DNA from: Thermoprotei archaeon
GTDB lineage: Archaea; Thermoproteota; Thermoprotei_A; Sulfolobales; Desulfurococcaceae
Assembly: GCA_003661825.1 (NCBI GenBank)
Contig: QMWW01000008.1
Coordinates: forward strand, 1-17,259
Reading direction: 5' to 3'
DNA: 17,259 nucleotides
The notes under the pieces were generated by a model. That model made no database searches. It was not told where the DNA came from and was given only the letters and a program-made list of their open reading frames with translations. Positions 7,531-15,062 of this stretch are shown here, one piece after another. The position numbers and the translations under genes were made by a program. Position 1 is the first letter of the stretch, and each line of letters opens with the position of its first letter.

Positions 7531-8627
7531 CCCGAGTGCTGAGGCTAGTCTTTGAAGCTCTACCGAGGATTATAGCACTAACGGCTTTCTGGAAGCAGAT
7601 AGCCTACTTGCTAACAGTGGCTCAGTCAGAGCTATACGCGGAGCTTCTGGCTAATCCTGTGGGTGTGGCAGGGGCTTTCGCATCTATACCAGCTATGATC
7701 ACAGGCTCTCCCGTACTCTATGCTATAACGCTTGTACTACTAGCACTAGCTGGATCGGCTGAGGCTTTCTCAGCTACAGCTATTTCTGGCCTCATATTGA
7801 TACTCGTACTAGACCACGTTAGAAAAGTGTATAGAACGGGTCAATCGCGATCTATAAGGTATCCTAGAGAAACTATTCTTAGAGCTTGTGTAAGCCTAGC
7901 TCTGCTAGGTACTGGGATTACAGTTCTCTGTTTCTCGATCGGCGGCTACATTCAGGCATTTATCACAGTGTTTACCAGTTTAGGCGCTAGAGTTCTTGAA
8001 ACAAACCAGGTACTAGCGCTTTTCCTGGGTAATCCGCTAGTACATTTAGTAATAGTCATGATCGTGGTCAAGGTCTTCTACTCGCTACTGGGTGAGTTCT
8101 TCGACACGGCTACCCTATACCTCTATCCTTCCCGTAGCCTCTCTCTAAAGGTACTAACTTCTACCAAAGACGTAGATGTATATGTTGAAACCCCTATGAG
8201 GAGGTTCGAGTCATTAATACTTGCCAGCGTTTTCGCTCCCCCTCTTTACGCCGTATTCTATGACCTAGTGTTCCCGCATCTAGAGACCTGGAACCCTGGT
8301 TTAGCCTTTCTCGGGGAAATCTCTTTCAGAGTATTAACTGCTATAGTAGTCATGGGCTTCACGTGGTACATTATCGGATCCCTGTCTCACGGCTTCATCC
8401 TAGGTAATGTAGGCAAGGTATTCGCTCTATCCATGGTAGTCCTTACAATGATATACGGAGCAGCCGTACTAGCCCAGTACGAGGTATCAAGAGATATAGC
8501 ATATTCTCTCGTGAACCCGGATATAGATAGGGTTGGAGCAGTAGCTGAGAGAATATATATAAACTATTACCTGACCTTCTTTTACCTAATCAACATCTTG
8601 TTAAAGCTAGTTGGTGTAGCTCCATGA
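7527..8627 (+). CDS. Polytopic membrane protein of unknown function
   Basis: 366 residues starting at GTG within the GTGA overlap. I count about seven or eight membrane helices by eye, near residues 64-78, 82-97, 118-140, 165-187, 229-250, 268-287, 297-316 and 346-362. A basic loop at 98-117 (DHVRKVYRTGQSRSIRYPRE) is probably cytoplasmic, and a loop at 190-228 contains DVDVYVETPMRR. I do not recognise the family. It is not ArlJ: that protein is larger and has long cytoplasmic domains. Its position inside the MoxR-DUF58 operon suggests it forms part of the membrane complex served by MoxR, but nothing in the sequence shows its activity. Confidence 0.75.
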   Translation: MTRVLRLVFEALPRIIALTAFWKQIAYLLTVAQSELYAELLANPVGVAGAFASIPAMITGSPVLYAITLVLLALAGSAEAFSATAISGLILILVLDHVRKVYRTGQSRSIRYPRETILRACVSLALLGTGITVLCFSIGGYIQAFITVFTSLGARVLETNQVLALFLGNPLVHLVIVMIVVKVFYSLLGEFFDTATLYLYPSRSLSLKVLTSTKDVDVYVETPMRRFESLILASVFAPPLYAVFYDLVFPHLETWNPGLAFLGEISFRVLTAIVVMGFTWYIIGSLSHGFILGNVGKVFALSMVVLTMIYGAAVLAQYEVSRDIAYSLVNPDIDRVGAVAERIYINYYLTFFYLINILLKLVGVAP

Positions 8628-8851
8628 AGCCCAGTCTAAAGCTCTACATATACATCTCCGTTGCTCTAGCTCTCTTCGTGCTCTCAGCCCTATTCTTCGC
8701 CTGGTCTGTAGGCTACATGGAGAGGGCCATGATAGCTACATCTCTGATCTCGGCGCTAATAGGGTTCTCGATGCTATCTGCCTCCCTCTACATGTTCAGG
8801 ATATCGGCTTACGTCTATGGTGTTGAGAAAGAAGAGCGTGGCCCGTCTTGA
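8624..8851 (+). CDS. Small two-helix membrane protein
   Basis: 75 residues with two hydrophobic stretches, about 8-28 (YIYISVALALFVLSALFFAW) and 36-58 (MIATSLISALIGFSMLSASL), and a charged tail ending EKEERGPS. It overlaps the preceding gene as ATGA and the following gene as TTGA, which supports real, coupled translation despite its size. No family is recognised. It may be an accessory subunit of the larger membrane protein before it. Confidence 0.7.
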   Translation: MKPSLKLYIYISVALALFVLSALFFAWSVGYMERAMIATSLISALIGFSMLSASLYMFRISAYVYGVEKEERGPS

Positions 8852-10278
8852 AGAGAGCGAAGAGCGTTACGACAGCGGTGGTCCTAGCGCTGATAGTGAT
8901 AGGGATTATAGCCCTAGTGGAAAAGGGTAGACCCCAGCCCTACGTATACAAAGGGGCTTCTCCAGCAAGTACTGGTAAACTCGGCACATACCTGTTTCTA
9001 AGCGAGGTTAAGAAGAGATACCCAGCTACTACAGCTGTATTCTACCTAGATCAACTATCTATACCTAGTGGTGCTAAGCACTGTGTCTACGTAGCTATAT
9101 CTCCTGAGGAAGAGTATGGAGTAGAAGAAGCTAGAACTATACTCGGAAGACTAAAGGAGTGTAGCTATCCAGCATTATTTATAGCAGATGAAACACCTAT
9201 ATCGAACACACTGTTAGCGGTAGCTAACTCCAGTATTAGGGTAGAGGACACTATAGTCGTAGACCCGCATACGGGAGCACCCTATCCTACTGCTTACTTC
9301 TACCTCGACAGCTTCAACGGATCCCTTCTTCTCGATATAGCCTCCATGCTTAGGGGTAGTGGCGAAGTCTTAGGCTACGTACCACTAGCTGGTGTTGTAG
9401 CAGTACAAGGCTCCACGACTACGCCGAGAATTCTACACAACATCCCCATAGCTATGTACGAGTCTCTAGGGGATCTAAGCGTAGTGGTGGTAAGCGATGG
9501 ATCGATATTCTTAAACCAGGTTTTATCCTCTGGTAGGGGGAGCGATTACCTCAGACTCGGGCTAAGCATCATCGATAAGCTGTGCGAACGCGATCCCAGC
9601 TGTATAGTGTTATTTGATGGTATGAAGTACGAGAGAACACCTCTAGGCAAAGCCCTAGAGTCTACGGAGTTCCTAGAACTCTATGATCCCCTAATGCTTC
9701 TAATGCTATACATAGCTAGCATCCTACACCCTAGCACCTGGCTACCCGTAGCTGCAGATGCACTAAACAATGCCGTAGAGCTAGCTCTAGCTAACAGGGT
9801 TTCAGCATCCATACTAGCCCTCCTAGCGATAGCTATGAGTTACCGCTTCATCAGGGAGAGGCTACCGAGAATCCCCGATGCGAGGCTGCGCGAGCAGGAA
9901 GAAGTAGAGGTTTTCGTGACAGGCAATATAAGGAAAGCCATTATGACCGGTAAGTACAAGCTTGATAGAAACGACTTCCTAAAGCTATACGAGATCGTGG
10001 ACGTAGTGTTCCGGAACACAGTGGGATACGGATTAGATGACTCAAGACTAGTCAGGGTTCTAGCTAGCTATATAGGCTACGAACGCGCAACTAGGTACTT
10101 CGTAGAGATGAATAGGCTGAAGGAGAAGGTCCTAGGCCACAAGATACTTCCACTAGTGCTTTCGTGGAATAGGACTGTTACCAGGCTTCTCAGAGAAAGC
10201 GAAGAAGTACTAAACAGGATCGGTGCATCTCTTGAAGCCGAGAAGGGAGCAGAGTACATAGTGCTGAGGGGGTACTAG
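8848..10278 (+). CDS. DUF4350-like membrane protein
   Basis: 476 residues from a TTG start in a TTGA overlap. An N-terminal membrane anchor (7-25, VTTAVVLALIVIGIIALVE) is followed by the DUF4350 signature near 36-60: a GASPASTGKLGTYLF stretch, then VKKRYP. A Rossmann-like alpha/beta domain follows to about 270, with strands such as LSVVVVSDGS (210-219) and SCIVLFDG (251-258). Further hydrophobic segments lie near 281-296 and 318-334. A cytoplasmic helical region with basic and acidic runs ends the protein (335-476). DUF4350 proteins commonly sit between MoxR and DUF58 genes; their biochemical role is not established. The cytoplasmic tail is the obvious place for contact with MoxR. Confidence 0.78.
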   Translation: MKRAKSVTTAVVLALIVIGIIALVEKGRPQPYVYKGASPASTGKLGTYLFLSEVKKRYPATTAVFYLDQLSIPSGAKHCVYVAISPEEEYGVEEARTILGRLKECSYPALFIADETPISNTLLAVANSSIRVEDTIVVDPHTGAPYPTAYFYLDSFNGSLLLDIASMLRGSGEVLGYVPLAGVVAVQGSTTTPRILHNIPIAMYESLGDLSVVVVSDGSIFLNQVLSSGRGSDYLRLGLSIIDKLCERDPSCIVLFDGMKYERTPLGKALESTEFLELYDPLMLLMLYIASILHPSTWLPVAADALNNAVELALANRVSASILALLAIAMSYRFIRERLPRIPDARLREQEEVEVFVTGNIRKAIMTGKYKLDRNDFLKLYEIVDVVFRNTVGYGLDDSRLVRVLASYIGYERATRYFVEMNRLKEKVLGHKILPLVLSWNRTVTRLLRESEEVLNRIGASLEAEKGAEYIVLRGY

Positions 10279-11627
10279 TGGGGCTGGAAGAGCATATACC
10301 GAAGCACGTAGTCGCTACTAATAGAGCCACTGCTCTGCTACTCCTCGCGATCTCTATAATAGTCATAGCACTGCTCGTTGGGACTACGGCGATATACGCT
10401 GGTATAGCGCTACTAATACTAATAGCGATTATGCGTGGATACGCAAGCATAGCTACACTAGCAGCTGTTCGCTTAAGGGTTGAGCCAGTAGTTAAAGGTA
10501 GGCTTGAAGGAGAACCGCTCGAGGTATTATTCACTATTAGCAACGACACCATAGTACCGATAGCCTTGATAGAGCTTTCTGTAGCTTACTCTCCACATCT
10601 AAGACTCGCAGAAGGCTCCCGAGCAGGAGTAGCAGTAATTCCCCCTAAAGGCTCTATAGGGTACCGCTTAGTATTCGCTAGTAGGGCTGGGAAGCACTTA
10701 ATAGGGCCGGTAGTCGCTGTTGTGAGAGACCCTCTGGGACTCTATAGAAGTAGCGAGTTAGAGCTCGGGAAACCAGTTGAAGTTAGAATCTCTCCTAAGC
10801 CTGTGGAAGTAGTTATCAGGAAGCTGTTCGTTAAAACACGCTCTACAGGTATAACTAGGAGCCGCGAGCCGGGGTCTGGTATAGAGTTCCACAGCATAAG
10901 AGAGTATAGACCAGGCGATGAGATAAAGAGGATAGACTGGAAGCACTACGCCTCTAAGCGCAAGCTAGCTATTCGTGAAATGGAGAGAGAAGCTTATCAA
11001 AGCATACTCTTCGTACTAGACGCTACGCCGCCCATGTTCTTCGGGGCATACGGGCTAACGCCTTTCGAGCACTCGGCTAGAATTATCGCATCGATAGCTA
11101 GCTACCTAGCAAGGCGCGGAGACCTAATGTCTATAGTAGTCTATGGTAGAGACTATGCTAGTGTTTCAGGCCCCATGGCTAGAGGTAAACAGGGTTACTA
11201 CAAGGTTTTGCTAAGTCTATCCAGCGTAGAGTTCGATACCAGAGAGATAAACGACGATGTAAGGAGCCTTGCGGTAGAAAGAGCTCTAAAGAAGGTAGCC
11301 GAGATACTGCCACGTGAGAGGAACTTAGTCTTCATGTTCACCACAGCGGGTACTGCTAGGTACCTTGAAGCACTAGTAGATATATCTACAAAGCTAAGCG
11401 CTCTCGGCAACGTAGTCTATGCTATCATACCAGTATCCACGGCGTATGAGATTAAGGGATTAACGGGGTGGGCGCAGGCTGTTTATCGCGTTAAAACCTT
11501 TGAGAGAATGAAGATGGAGCTAGACTTCGCTAGAAGGCTTAGAAGATACGGTGTGAGAACTCTAGCACTCGGTCCACAGCACCTTCCACAGACAGTCATA
11601 GCTATAGTGGAGTCTATGAGAGCCTAG
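10278..11627 (+). CDS. DUF58 protein (vWA-like fold), MoxR partner
   Basis: 449 residues. Two N-terminal membrane helices (about 17-38 and 39-53) are followed by a beta-rich domain (60-185), then the DUF58 hallmark REYRPGDEIKRIDWKHYA (208-225) with KRKLAIREME to 236. The vWA-like core continues with SILFVLDATPP (242-252). The DAT replaces the DxSxS metal site of true vWA domains, as in many DUF58 proteins. GTG 10278 overlaps the upstream stop by one base and has GAGGGGGT at 10265-10272 five bases before it. DUF58 proteins are taken to be scaffolds or clients handled by MoxR ATPases. The end of this gene meets the convergent gene at a shared CTAG. Confidence 0.9.
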   Translation: MGLEEHIPKHVVATNRATALLLLAISIIVIALLVGTTAIYAGIALLILIAIMRGYASIATLAAVRLRVEPVVKGRLEGEPLEVLFTISNDTIVPIALIELSVAYSPHLRLAEGSRAGVAVIPPKGSIGYRLVFASRAGKHLIGPVVAVVRDPLGLYRSSELELGKPVEVRISPKPVEVVIRKLFVKTRSTGITRSREPGSGIEFHSIREYRPGDEIKRIDWKHYASKRKLAIREMEREAYQSILFVLDATPPMFFGAYGLTPFEHSARIIASIASYLARRGDLMSIVVYGRDYASVSGPMARGKQGYYKVLLSLSSVEFDTREINDDVRSLAVERALKKVAEILPRERNLVFMFTTAGTARYLEALVDISTKLSALGNVVYAIIPVSTAYEIKGLTGWAQAVYRVKTFERMKMELDFARRLRRYGVRTLALGPQHLPQTVIAIVESMRA

Positions 11628-12163
11628 CTCTTCCTAACCTCAACTCTAACGCTTAACCTGCTTGTTTGTCTTAAAACCTCGTTCAGCGCTTCATCCGGCG
11701 ATAGGTCAGCGTAGGCGTCAGGCAGTGTGTAGTACTTGTACTTCCTCCACCCAGTAGTTTCTACGACTACCTCTACGGATCTCCCCAAAGGCCTTATTAC
11801 TAAGCTCTTCACATCGCCATAGGACACGAACCTACAGTATCTACCAATAAGTCCAAGTAATACCTTTCTACATATAGCGGATAGCTCCTCTCTAGTCAAA
11901 ACTCTCCCCACTACTGAATATAGCGATTCGCGGAAGCTCCTAGAGGATCCAGGGAGTTCTCTGAACAAGTCGCGCCATCTAATGCTTTCTGGGAAAGCTA
12001 TAGTCATATCGCCGAAGCCTTTTGGAGACTCACATAAGCCTATAAGTACTACGCCTTCATCAGTAAATAGGAGCAAGTCGAAGCCGCGAGTAGCCCGTGG
12101 ACCCCGAAAAGCAGATAGCGGGAGAATACCCAGTATCCTCGGCACCACCGTCACCGATAACAT
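11624..12163 (-). CDS. Hypothetical soluble protein
   Basis: 179 residues, no membrane segment or clear signal peptide. The N-terminal third is beta-rich (SVTVVPRILGILPL, then FDLLLFTDEGVVLIGLCE). The centre is helical with two cysteines (Cys97 and Cys109 region), and the C-terminus returns to strands (SVEVVVETTGWRKYKYY, then LSVRVEVRK). I do not recognise the fold. The ATG at 12163 has GCTATAAC on the minus strand at 12183-12190, about 20-27 bases upstream, consistent with a leaderless transcript. It converges on the DUF58 gene, both stop codons lying within one CTAG. It is divergent from the secreted protein at 12284. Confidence 0.65.
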   Translation of the reverse strand: MLSVTVVPRILGILPLSAFRGPRATRGFDLLLFTDEGVVLIGLCESPKGFGDMTIAFPESIRWRDLFRELPGSSRSFRESLYSVVGRVLTREELSAICRKVLLGLIGRYCRFVSYGDVKSLVIRPLGRSVEVVVETTGWRKYKYYTLPDAYADLSPDEALNEVLRQTSRLSVRVEVRKS

Positions 12164-12283
12164 TGATATAGCTCTAGCAGTGGTTATAGCTTTACGTAGC
12201 TGGAAACAGAACTGTATGGATCTCTCAATGTTTATTAGTAGAGTACTCTAAACCATTATCATAGCATAGCGAGTTGTATACCC

Positions 12284-12784
12284 ATGATACAGGCTAAACA
12301 CGCAATGCTATTCCTGGTACTACTGCTAATTGCTGCCCTAAGTACTGGCTATACACTCTACAATAGGTACTTGAGTAGGGTAGATAATGTTATGGATCAC
12401 GATGGCAAGTCTCTATCAAGGTACAGCGTTGAAATCGAGGTTTCTGGAACCAAGGGCTCCTATGTAGCTGACCTAGGTATTCTACACATACCAGCTGATG
12501 GACATATCCGGGTTGAACCAACGCTAGCATGGGCTTCTAGGGATCTCTCGATAGCTATTAGTGGTAGACTCGTCCTCTCAGGACCCGAGTACTACGAAGT
12601 AGAGATGCCATGTATGGTGTCTCAAAACATGCCGTGTATTAGGATAGAAGTAGTTATTCCAGGCTATGACGAGCCAATGGCTATTAAAGGCGGAGACTAC
12701 AGCGCTAGAGTAGAGCTTTGGTGGAGAGCGGAGGGAGCTGGTAAGGCTAGTATAGAGCTTATCATACTCTACTACAGGGGCTAG
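12284..12784 (+). CDS. Hypothetical secreted or N-anchored beta-rich protein
   Basis: 166 residues. A short basic start (QAKH) leads into a hydrophobic helix, about 7-24 (AMLFLVLLLIAALSTGYT), which may be a signal peptide, a signal anchor or a pilin-like N-terminus. The rest is predicted by eye to be beta-rich: YSVEIEVSGTKGSYVADL, LSIAISGRLVLSG, a short Cys-containing loop EMPCMVSQNMPCIRIEV, and a closing SIELIILYYRG. The paired cysteines could form a disulfide outside the cell. No family is recognised. It is flanked by a soluble hypothetical gene and the gene-free stretch before the archaellum operon, so context does not decide its role. A pilin-like surface protein is possible but unproven. 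Confidence 0.65.
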   Translation: MIQAKHAMLFLVLLLIAALSTGYTLYNRYLSRVDNVMDHDGKSLSRYSVEIEVSGTKGSYVADLGILHIPADGHIRVEPTLAWASRDLSIAISGRLVLSGPEYYEVEMPCMVSQNMPCIRIEVVIPGYDEPMAIKGGDYSARVELWWRAEGAGKASIELIILYYRG

Positions 12785-13264
12785 GTAGAACAATCCATAG
12801 TAGCTACTCAAAAGATTAATCAAAGTATAGTTGCTTTAAGGAGAACTTAATACCATAGTATACCTCTCAGATCTCTACCAACCTTTACAATATCTCTCTA
12901 GCACCACGCTTTAACCTATAAACCTCCTCTTCCGATATTCCCAAAGCTATACTTTACATCTCCGAGATCTCCTCGCTTGTTATAGATCCTGCTTTATACA
13001 CTACTTCTCCATCACCCATCACCACTGAATACAAGTATCTTCGAAGTACAGTGTTTTTCCACAATACCACCTAACTCATACTGGCCTATACGATACTATT
13101 TAAACCGCTAGACCGCTGTAGCCTTGTTGCCATGTACGTGGTATCTATTTTGAGAGCACAGCATCGGATCTGATGGCTTAGGAGAGAACAAGTGATAAGG
13201 CCCCCGCTAAAACTTTTGCTGGGAACGCGTATAGCTTAAAATACTTCTCGGAGGATCCTCGAAG
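12785..13264. other. 480-base stretch without an intact gene
   Basis: No intact frame of useful length on either strand. Within it are a stop-interrupted minus-strand frame (12867-13070), a TATA-like ACTATTTAAA at about 13095-13104, and a perfect palindrome GAGGATCCTC at 13251-13260 just past the end of arlI. This is the position where arlJ is normally found, and nothing resembling arlJ is present. Confidence 0.6.
12867..13070 (-). pseudogene. Possible decayed small gene
   Basis: Reading the minus strand from GTG 13070 gives 38 codons to TAA at 12956-12954. The same frame then continues as protein-like sequence to TAA at 12887-12885 and TGA at 12869-12867. The decoded text looks coding: RRYLYSVVMGDGEVVYKAGS, then ITSEEISEM, stop, then SIALGISEEEVYRLKRGARE. 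The charge pattern is that of a strand pair followed by amphipathic helices. Three stops in an otherwise continuous frame suggest a small gene of about 65-70 residues lost by point mutation. I do not recognise the family. It could be chance composition. Confidence 0.35.
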
Positions 13265-15043
13265 CTACCTGAGTTCTCCTCTTCTAAGTAGTTTTAGTGA
13301 GTATTGGAGTCCATCGAGTATTGCTGCCTGTGTTTCCTCCTTACTCTTGCCTCTGGAAGTCTCTTCTACAATATTGTATATTCTCGCGATTATTCTGAAC
13401 ACGTCATAATAGTCCACTATGTTCCTCTTCATCATTTCTCTAAGTATCTGGGCTCTAAGTTCTAGCTCTTCATAGATCAGTTTTAGCTCTCTCCTTGGAA
13501 TACCTCTCATAGTCGCTATCTTCTCCTCTAGCAGGTAGCTTGCACCCTTTCCCCTGAAGAAAAATCTATCAGTAGCCGGATCCCATGTGAATACTGGTAT
13601 GTAGATTATAGAGTCTGCCTCTGCATCGTAGCCCAGTATCTCGTTTACGCTAAGCATTCTCCTAAGCATTATGCCTTCTTTGTATACAGCGCTCTGTATA
13701 ATGATAAAGTTCAGGTTATCGAGCTGCGTCTTAGGAACGTTTATAGGCGGTGAAGTTACACGCTGTATCAGTCTCTCTACGCTTCCGGCGTGGAATGTCG
13801 AGAGTACTGGGTGTCCTGTCTGCATTGCTTGGAACGCTACATTGCCTTCTGCTCCACGTATCTCTCCAACAATGATGTAGTTAGGCCTCTGCCTAAGAGC
13901 AGCCTTAAGCAAGTCAAACATCGTTATACTGCTTTCAACGCTTCCGGTATCCCTTGTCAGCTCTCGCACCCAGTTCTTGTGAGGAACCTGTACTTCCGCA
14001 GTGTCCTCGATACTAACGATCTTAGCGTTCGGCCTAATGAACGTTATGATAGCATTAAGCGTTGTAGTTTTACCCGAAGCCGTCTCTCCAGAGATCCACC
14101 CGCTCATGCCCTCTAGTAGCAGTATCCAGAGATATGCTGCTATTCTTTCATCGAGAGTTCCCCATTTTATAAGCTGTATTATCGATATGGGTTTTTCCGA
14201 GAACTTTCTGATCGTGAAGTTACTTCCATGGAGACTCACGTCTTTACCGAACACTATGTTTATACGACTACCATCTGGTAAAGTAGAGTCTACAATGGGT
14301 CTAGCGTGGCTTACAGGCTTACCTATACGCTCGCTTAGCTCTATGACAAACCTGTCTAATTCTTCTCTGGTTTCGAACTTAATACTGGTTTCAAGAGGAC
14401 CAAATACTTTATGCACTATAAACACGTAACCTACGCCATCACAGCTTATATCCTCGATGTATGGGTCTCTGAGAAAGGGTTCGAGAATTCCCAAACCTAC
14501 TTTATCCCGTATCAAGTAGTACTTGAGTCTCTCGTAGTCTGGCCTATACACTGGTATCTTCTTTAAGTTGTTCTTTCTTCTTCTCAAGAGAGAGTTGTAA
14601 TTAACTGGCGAGCCTACGATCGAGACTACAGTATCTAGGAACCTAATAAGCATCTGTTGCTTCTCTTCCGAAGACCTGATAATATCCTTCTCGGTTATGA
14701 GCTCGGCTATCTTCTCCTCTACTAGGTCAAAGAGTATTGTTGGAGGCTTAGGCGGCTCGATCACCACATACTTTCTATAGCCTGATTCTGTCCCCTCTGG
14801 AGGCATATAGACGTGTATGTAGATACCGTTTCCCACAGGGTAGATAACGTTTACCCTAGATGCTTTCTTCAGTTCACTTGGCAATCCTTTCGTGTAATAA
14901 TCTGGCACTCCAACCCGAGGGGCTATTCCGTCTACATACTCTGCTAGATACGGTACTTTCTGCATCTCTGCTACTAGCTCCTGGTAGCCCGCTGGAGGTC
15001 TTCTCCGAAGACCTGTGCGGACAGGCTGTATAATAGTAGGCAA
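13265..15043 (-). CDS. flaI: Archaellum motor ATPase ArlI (FlaI)
   Basis: 592 residues, longer than the usual 510-550; the extra length is an N-terminal region of about 90 residues. The type II/IV secretion ATPase core is complete: Walker A GETASGKT (319-326), Asp box VSIEDTAE (343-350), Walker B region RPNYIIVGEIRGAE (386-399) and His box GHPVLSTFHAGS (410-421). The N-terminal domain ends near DPYIEDISCDGVG (193-205). ArlI forms the hexamer at the base of the archaellum that powers both assembly and rotation, with ArlH and ArlJ as partners. The start TTG 15043 is backed by GAGGTGGT at 15052-15059 with an eight-base spacer. It is the last gene of the visible operon, and the expected downstream arlJ is missing. 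Confidence 0.95.
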   Translation of the reverse strand: MPTIIQPVRTGLRRRPPAGYQELVAEMQKVPYLAEYVDGIAPRVGVPDYYTKGLPSELKKASRVNVIYPVGNGIYIHVYMPPEGTESGYRKYVVIEPPKPPTILFDLVEEKIAELITEKDIIRSSEEKQQMLIRFLDTVVSIVGSPVNYNSLLRRRKNNLKKIPVYRPDYERLKYYLIRDKVGLGILEPFLRDPYIEDISCDGVGYVFIVHKVFGPLETSIKFETREELDRFVIELSERIGKPVSHARPIVDSTLPDGSRINIVFGKDVSLHGSNFTIRKFSEKPISIIQLIKWGTLDERIAAYLWILLLEGMSGWISGETASGKTTTLNAIITFIRPNAKIVSIEDTAEVQVPHKNWVRELTRDTGSVESSITMFDLLKAALRQRPNYIIVGEIRGAEGNVAFQAMQTGHPVLSTFHAGSVERLIQRVTSPPINVPKTQLDNLNFIIIQSAVYKEGIMLRRMLSVNEILGYDAEADSIIYIPVFTWDPATDRFFFRGKGASYLLEEKIATMRGIPRRELKLIYEELELRAQILREMMKRNIVDYYDVFRIIARIYNIVEETSRGKSKEETQAAILDGLQYSLKLLRRGELR

Positions 15044-15051
15044 GCTTTCTT

Positions 15052-15059
15052 ACCACCTC
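15052..15059 (-). promoter_or_regulatory. Shine-Dalgarno site of arlI
   Basis: GAGGTGGT on the minus strand, eight bases before TTG 15043. It lies in the 19-base gap after the arlH stop and supports the non-ATG start. Confidence 0.5.
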
Positions 15060-15062
15060 TAG

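Noticed and set aside
7527..8627. Polytopic membrane protein considered as the missing ArlJ
   Set aside because: It is too short, lacks the large cytoplasmic domains of the TadC-like platform family, and is translationally coupled to the MoxR operon on the other strand.
13160..13215. Possible C/D box small RNA in the gap before arlI
   Set aside because: CTGATGG and GTGATAA resemble C and C' boxes loosely, but no properly spaced CTGA D boxes were found.
13251..13260. Palindrome GAGGATCCTC as a terminator of the archaellum operon
   Set aside because: It is self-complementary without a usable loop and has no adjacent T-run on the minus strand.
13671..14429. Plus-strand open frames of 69-142 codons inside arlI
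   Set aside because: They lie antisense to a highly conserved ATPase, show no family features and have ordinary shadow composition.
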